From NCBI GenBank assembly GCA_964513655.1, contig CAZENQ010000057.1, forward strand, positions 1-18,282: DNA of 18,282 nt, in the 5' to 3' direction. The notes under the pieces were generated by a model. It did not search any database. It had not been told where the DNA came from and saw nothing but the letters and a program-made list of their open reading frames with translations. Shown in pieces: positions 15,729 through 18,282 of this stretch. This DNA is from G020350405 sp964513655. Lineage in GTDB: Bacteria > Planctomycetota > Phycisphaerae > Sedimentisphaerales > Anaerobacaceae. Position 1 is the stretch's first letter, and each line of letters opens with the position of its first letter. The translations under genes and the position numbers were made by a program.

Positions 15729-17309
15729 CTACTTTGCGTACTCGACACAGCGGACCTCGCGCAGCAGCGTCACCTGTATCTCACCGGGATAGGTCATTTC
15801 AGCTTCAACTTTGTTAGCGATGTCACGGGCGATTTTCATTGCTGAATCGTCATCGACTTTTTCCGCGCTTACGATAACGCGGATTTCGCGTCCGGCCTGA
15901 ATTGCGTATGCGTTTTCGACGCCTTTGAAGCCGGTGGCTATTTCTTCAAGTTTCTCTAATCGTTTGATGTATCTTTCGAGAGTCTCTCTTCTGGTGCCCG
16001 GGCGTGAGGCGCTAATGGCATCAGAGGCGGAGACTAGTGGGGTATATGGATTATCCGCTGGGATATCGCCGTGATGTCCGGCGACAGCGTTTAGCACGAT
16101 AGATGACTCGTTGAAGCGTTTGAGATAGTTTGCCCCTATGTCGGGGTGGCTGCCCTCTACCTCGTGGTCAATGGCTTTGCCGATATCGTGCAACAGTCCG
16201 GCGCGTCTGGCTATTGAGGCATCCAGACCAAGCTCATCGGCCATAATCTGAGACAGAAAGGCGACTTCAATGCTGTGGCGAAGGACATTTTGACCGTAAC
16301 TGGTTCTGAAGTTCAGAGCACCGACCAAACTAAGTATCCTGTTGCTCAGGCCCCTGACGTTTGCCTCGACAGCAGCGTCTTTGCCGAGCTGCAAGACCTT
16401 ATGATTGACATCTTTTTTGGTTTGGGCGACGAGTTCCTCGATGCGAGATGGATGGATTCGTCCATCCTGTATTAGTCGTTCCATTGCGAGGCGAGCAACT
16501 TCACGCCTGATGGGATTAAAGCCGCTTACGACAATCATACCTGGCGTGTCATCGACGATGACGTCAACGCCGGTTGCTTTTTCAAAGGCACGAATATTGC
16601 GTCCTTCTCTTCCGATAATTCGGCCTTTCATATCGTCGCTCGGAATTTCAACCGTTGAAACAGAGACTTCGCAGGTCTGCTCGGCGGCGTAGCGCTGAAT
16701 AGCAGTGCTGATTATTTCCCGGCTTTTCTCATTGGCAGTTTCATTGGCTTCTTCGACCTTGCGTTGAATCAAGGCTGACATCTCGTGTTCGCACTCGTCT
16801 TCAAGGCGTTTTAAGAGTAGATCCTTGGCTGCTTCTACATCCATTGCGGTGATTTTGAGCAGTTGGTTCTTCTGCTGGGCCATCAAGACGGAGAGCTGTT
16901 TTTCCTTTTGGCCGATATTGTGTAATCTCCTGTCGACTTCTTTTGTTTGCTGTTTTAAGGTCTTCTCCTGCTGCTGGAGCAGTTCAGTCTGGCGGTCAAG
17001 GGCGTCTTCTCGCTTGTTAAGCCTTATTTCGGTTTCATGCAGCTCGGCACGGGTTTTGTTGGTCTCGGTGGTGAATTGCTCCTTTTTTTTGATACTTTCT
17101 GCGGCGGCATCTATCTGAGCGGATTTAATTATGTTCTCAGCTTCTTTTTTTGCACCTTCGATCTGCCTCTGGAGGTCCTGTTCGAAGGTCTTGGCCTTTG
17201 CCCTGGTAATCATCTGGAAGACCACTGCCGTAATACCGATTCCCAGGAAAAAGCAGATAATTGAAGCGATTGCCACGGGAAGACCGATTTGCATCATTAT
17301 GGCGTCCAT
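15729..17309 (-). CDS. rny: Ribonuclease Y
   Basis: Membrane-anchored endoribonuclease that starts mRNA decay, 526 residues, normal length. One N-terminal helix (about 8-32) is followed by a long charged coiled coil (about 36-155). A KH RNA-binding domain follows (about 217-280, with MKGRIIGREGRNIRAFE), then an HD domain with His345 (VLRHSIEVA), the His374-Asp375 pair in GLLHDIGK, and GHHGD (411-415). The end IQVTLLREVRCVEYAK fits the family. The coiled coil is Gln-rich (QQQEKTLKQQTK). AAAGGTAGGG stands directly before the ATG. Its order before ymdB matches that of Bacillus (ymdA-ymdB). The predicted promoter is about 475 bases upstream, leaving a long leader that could mediate self-control. 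Confidence 0.96.
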   Translation of the reverse strand: MDAIMMQIGLPVAIASIICFFLGIGITAVVFQMITRAKAKTFEQDLQRQIEGAKKEAENIIKSAQIDAAAESIKKKEQFTTETNKTRAELHETEIRLNKREDALDRQTELLQQQEKTLKQQTKEVDRRLHNIGQKEKQLSVLMAQQKNQLLKITAMDVEAAKDLLLKRLEDECEHEMSALIQRKVEEANETANEKSREIISTAIQRYAAEQTCEVSVSTVEIPSDDMKGRIIGREGRNIRAFEKATGVDVIVDDTPGMIVVSGFNPIRREVARLAMERLIQDGRIHPSRIEELVAQTKKDVNHKVLQLGKDAAVEANVRGLSNRILSLVGALNFRTSYGQNVLRHSIEVAFLSQIMADELGLDASIARRAGLLHDIGKAIDHEVEGSHPDIGANYLKRFNESSIVLNAVAGHHGDIPADNPYTPLVSASDAISASRPGTRRETLERYIKRLEKLEEIATGFKGVENAYAIQAGREIRVIVSAEKVDDDSAMKIARDIANKVEAEMTYPGEIQVTLLREVRCVEYAK

Positions 17310-17783
17310 AATCCCTACCTTTCATTTGCAATACGGTTAAAAATGTCGCTCAAAGGAGCAAGAATTGCGGTTTTTGCGGCAGGAAAGGTACAAAGAAATG
17401 AGAGTGAATTACGAAATCCTTGTTCGCCGGGGCCTGAGAATCAGCTGGCTGGGGCCAAAATCACCTTTAGTGGGTGTGTTTTTGGTCTTGATAATTCCTT
17501 TTGTATCAAGAGGTTAGCTGATTTTATGCTTAAAAGAGCGTCGGCTCGTTGGTAAGCAAATATTTTTTCAAACAGATTTCGTTTCACTTTAAATCCACTT
17601 TTCTTCCGCTGCATCTTGAATCCGAATAGCTGTCTGAACCTTGCTGCGCAACGGATGATACAAGCGTCTCTGTAACTTAACCACCATCCAGGAAAGAACT
17701 TACAATCTCTTCCCTGTTTGCCCATCCCTTTACCAAGTATTAATACGGGATGGTCCGCAATGTTGTTTATCATCGGTAATCTA
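17310..17783 (-). promoter_or_regulatory. Long structured leader of rny
   Basis: About 475 bases between the predicted start site and the rny ATG. On the minus strand it holds a 9-bp hairpin with one G-U pair (17708-17716 with 17689-17697, 10-base loop) and a 7-bp hairpin (17747-17753 with 17722-17728). The segment 17748-17754 can instead pair with 17683-17689, so two folds exclude each other. A 110-codon frame (17441-17773) also spans it, but it has no ribosome site and no recognisable family. I read the region as RNA, not protein. No known riboswitch, 6S, tmRNA or RNase P core was seen. Confidence 0.45.
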
Positions 17784-17789
17784 CAAGTG

Positions 17790-17818
17790 ATAATAAAGAG
17801 TTTTTGGTGGTGGGTCAA
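17790..17818 (-). promoter_or_regulatory. Strong sigma70-type promoter of rny-ymdB
   Basis: Minus strand: TTGACC (17813-17818), exactly 17 bases, TATTAT (17790-17795). It is preceded by a T-tract and CTGG, nearly identical to the region before the LamG gene promoter. Confidence 0.7.
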
Positions 17819-17890
17819 GAAAAAAACCAGTGAAAAAGTGGCGAGGGCGGAGTTTTTTGGGTGGATTTTTGGGCGAAAAAGGGGGGCTGG

Positions 17891-17940
17891 TCAATCAAAT
17901 GTGCAGGTTTTTGGGGGGTAGTGGTGTCAATCAAAAGTGC
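17891..17940 (+). repeat. Two direct repeats TCAATCAAAWGTGC, 36-base period
   Basis: Copies at 17891-17904 and 17927-17940 differ at one base, and each is followed by a G-rich run. Only two copies are seen, too few for an array. Confidence 0.55.
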
Positions 17941-17969
17941 GGGGGGTGGAAAGAGAAAAATACCTTAGA

Positions 17970-18053
17970 GGAAATTTCAAATCCCAAGCACGAAATCCCA
18001 AACAAATACAAATAACCGAAGATCCAAATTCAAAACAATATGACTTGGGTGGC
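17970..18053 (+). pseudogene. Possible decayed 5' end of a four-helix-bundle (S23/IVP-type) gene
   Basis: An A/C-rich island with repeated ATCCCAA / AATCCAAA-like words. Read in frame 17937-18233 it gives FKSQARNPKQIQITEDPN followed by SKQYDLG. This resembles the NPKQIQ...YDLEERT run that often precedes or begins four-helix-bundle proteins (S23/IVP family) in environmental bacteria. After YDL the similarity fades, with no helix-bundle body, so I read it as a remnant. Based on memory of the pattern only; moderate to low certainty. Confidence 0.35.
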
Positions 18054-18282
18054 GCTGAGCGTGGGGAAATTCGTAACGATTGCGCGGGTTGGGATAATAG
18101 TCTGGAGGGAGGTGAGAAAATGAAGGGTGATTTTTGGGTATGTGAAGGGGGGTGGGGTGGATTATTGGGTCAGAAATGGGGTTTTGTCGGGCAAGAGTCT
18201 GGAAACGTTCGACAAAGTGTTTCAAAGTTGTAAAACTTACAAAAATTTACAAAAAACATATAAAAAGTGGTGGAATTGCGCT

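Larger units (their letters stand above)
17819..18282. other. Non-coding G-rich stretch with short repeats
   Basis: No supportable gene. The plus strand is strongly G-rich with several G4-G6 runs (17881-17886, 17913-17918, 17941-17946 and near 18150-18160). The open frames here are low-complexity. An A/C-rich island at 17970-18050 breaks the pattern (see separate entry). The last 50 bases are AT-rich with small inverted repeats (for example TTGTAA / TTACAA) and could be a promoter region for a gene beyond the window. Confidence 0.5.

Noticed and set aside
17441..17818. 125-codon minus-strand ORF upstream of rny
   Set aside because: Its first codon lies inside the -35 box of the rny promoter, the next ATG (17773) has no ribosome site, and the protein shows no recognisable family. 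Hairpins suggest leader RNA. Kept as an alternative.
17891..17940. CRISPR-like repeat pair
   Set aside because: Only two 14-base imperfect copies, no spacer series and no cas genes.

Overview
The window looks like a chromosomal segment from a Planctomycetota bacterium, most likely of the class Phycisphaerae. This is an inference from protein style. It carries a large secreted LamG protein with lone dockerin-like (EF-hand type) repeats, a pseudopilin-like protein with the C-terminal pattern typical of planctomycete DUF1559-like proteins, a GH130 glycoside phosphorylase, and an rny-ymdB pair. I found no rRNA, tRNA, CRISPR array, integrase or transposase. Several genes have clear sigma70-type promoters, which helped to define transcription units.

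Layout. At 127-960 (+) there is a four-helix membrane protein ending in a C39-like cysteine peptidase domain. Convergent to it is panB (970-1824, -), the pantothenate/CoA pathway enzyme. A 550-base gap follows, with a 16-bp palindrome, an orphan plus-strand terminator and a strong minus-strand terminator. The minus-strand terminator ends the 944-residue secreted LamG/dockerin-like protein (2378-5212, -), whose promoter lies about 325 nt upstream and leaves a long, structured leader. Divergent from it is the pseudopilin-like gene (5848-6675, +), closed by a strong terminator.

The central operon (6947-10338, +) has its own promoter. It encodes an LsrF-type class I aldolase/thiolase, a short-chain dehydrogenase with a leftover aldolase C-terminal subdomain at its N terminus, and a zinc-dependent class II aldolase. 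The last two look like a rearranged, split version of the RhaEW/YuxG bifunctional aldolase-dehydrogenase. I infer a carbon-degradation pathway for a phosphorylated (deoxy)sugar; the substrate is unknown. Convergent to it lie a GH130 phosphorylase (10384-11343, -) and an MsbA-type ABC exporter with a PDZ-like domain inserted between its first two membrane helices (11582-13729, -).

The right part has a glyoxalase-II-like metallo-beta-lactamase-fold hydrolase (13938-14570, +), a short orphan dockerin-like tail (14613-14849, -) abutting ymdB, then ymdB (14812-15663, -) and rny (15729-17309, -). The rny-ymdB order is the same as in Bacillus. The rny promoter sits about 475 nt upstream, giving a long leader with mutually exclusive hairpins. 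The last 450 bases are a non-coding, strikingly G-rich stretch with short direct repeats and what looks like a decayed start of a four-helix-bundle (S23/IVP-type) gene.

The best candidates for something undescribed are the LsrF / split SDR / class II aldolase operon, the PDZ-containing ABC exporter, and the two long structured leaders (of the LamG gene and of rny). The two leaders are driven by promoters that share an extended A-tract motif.
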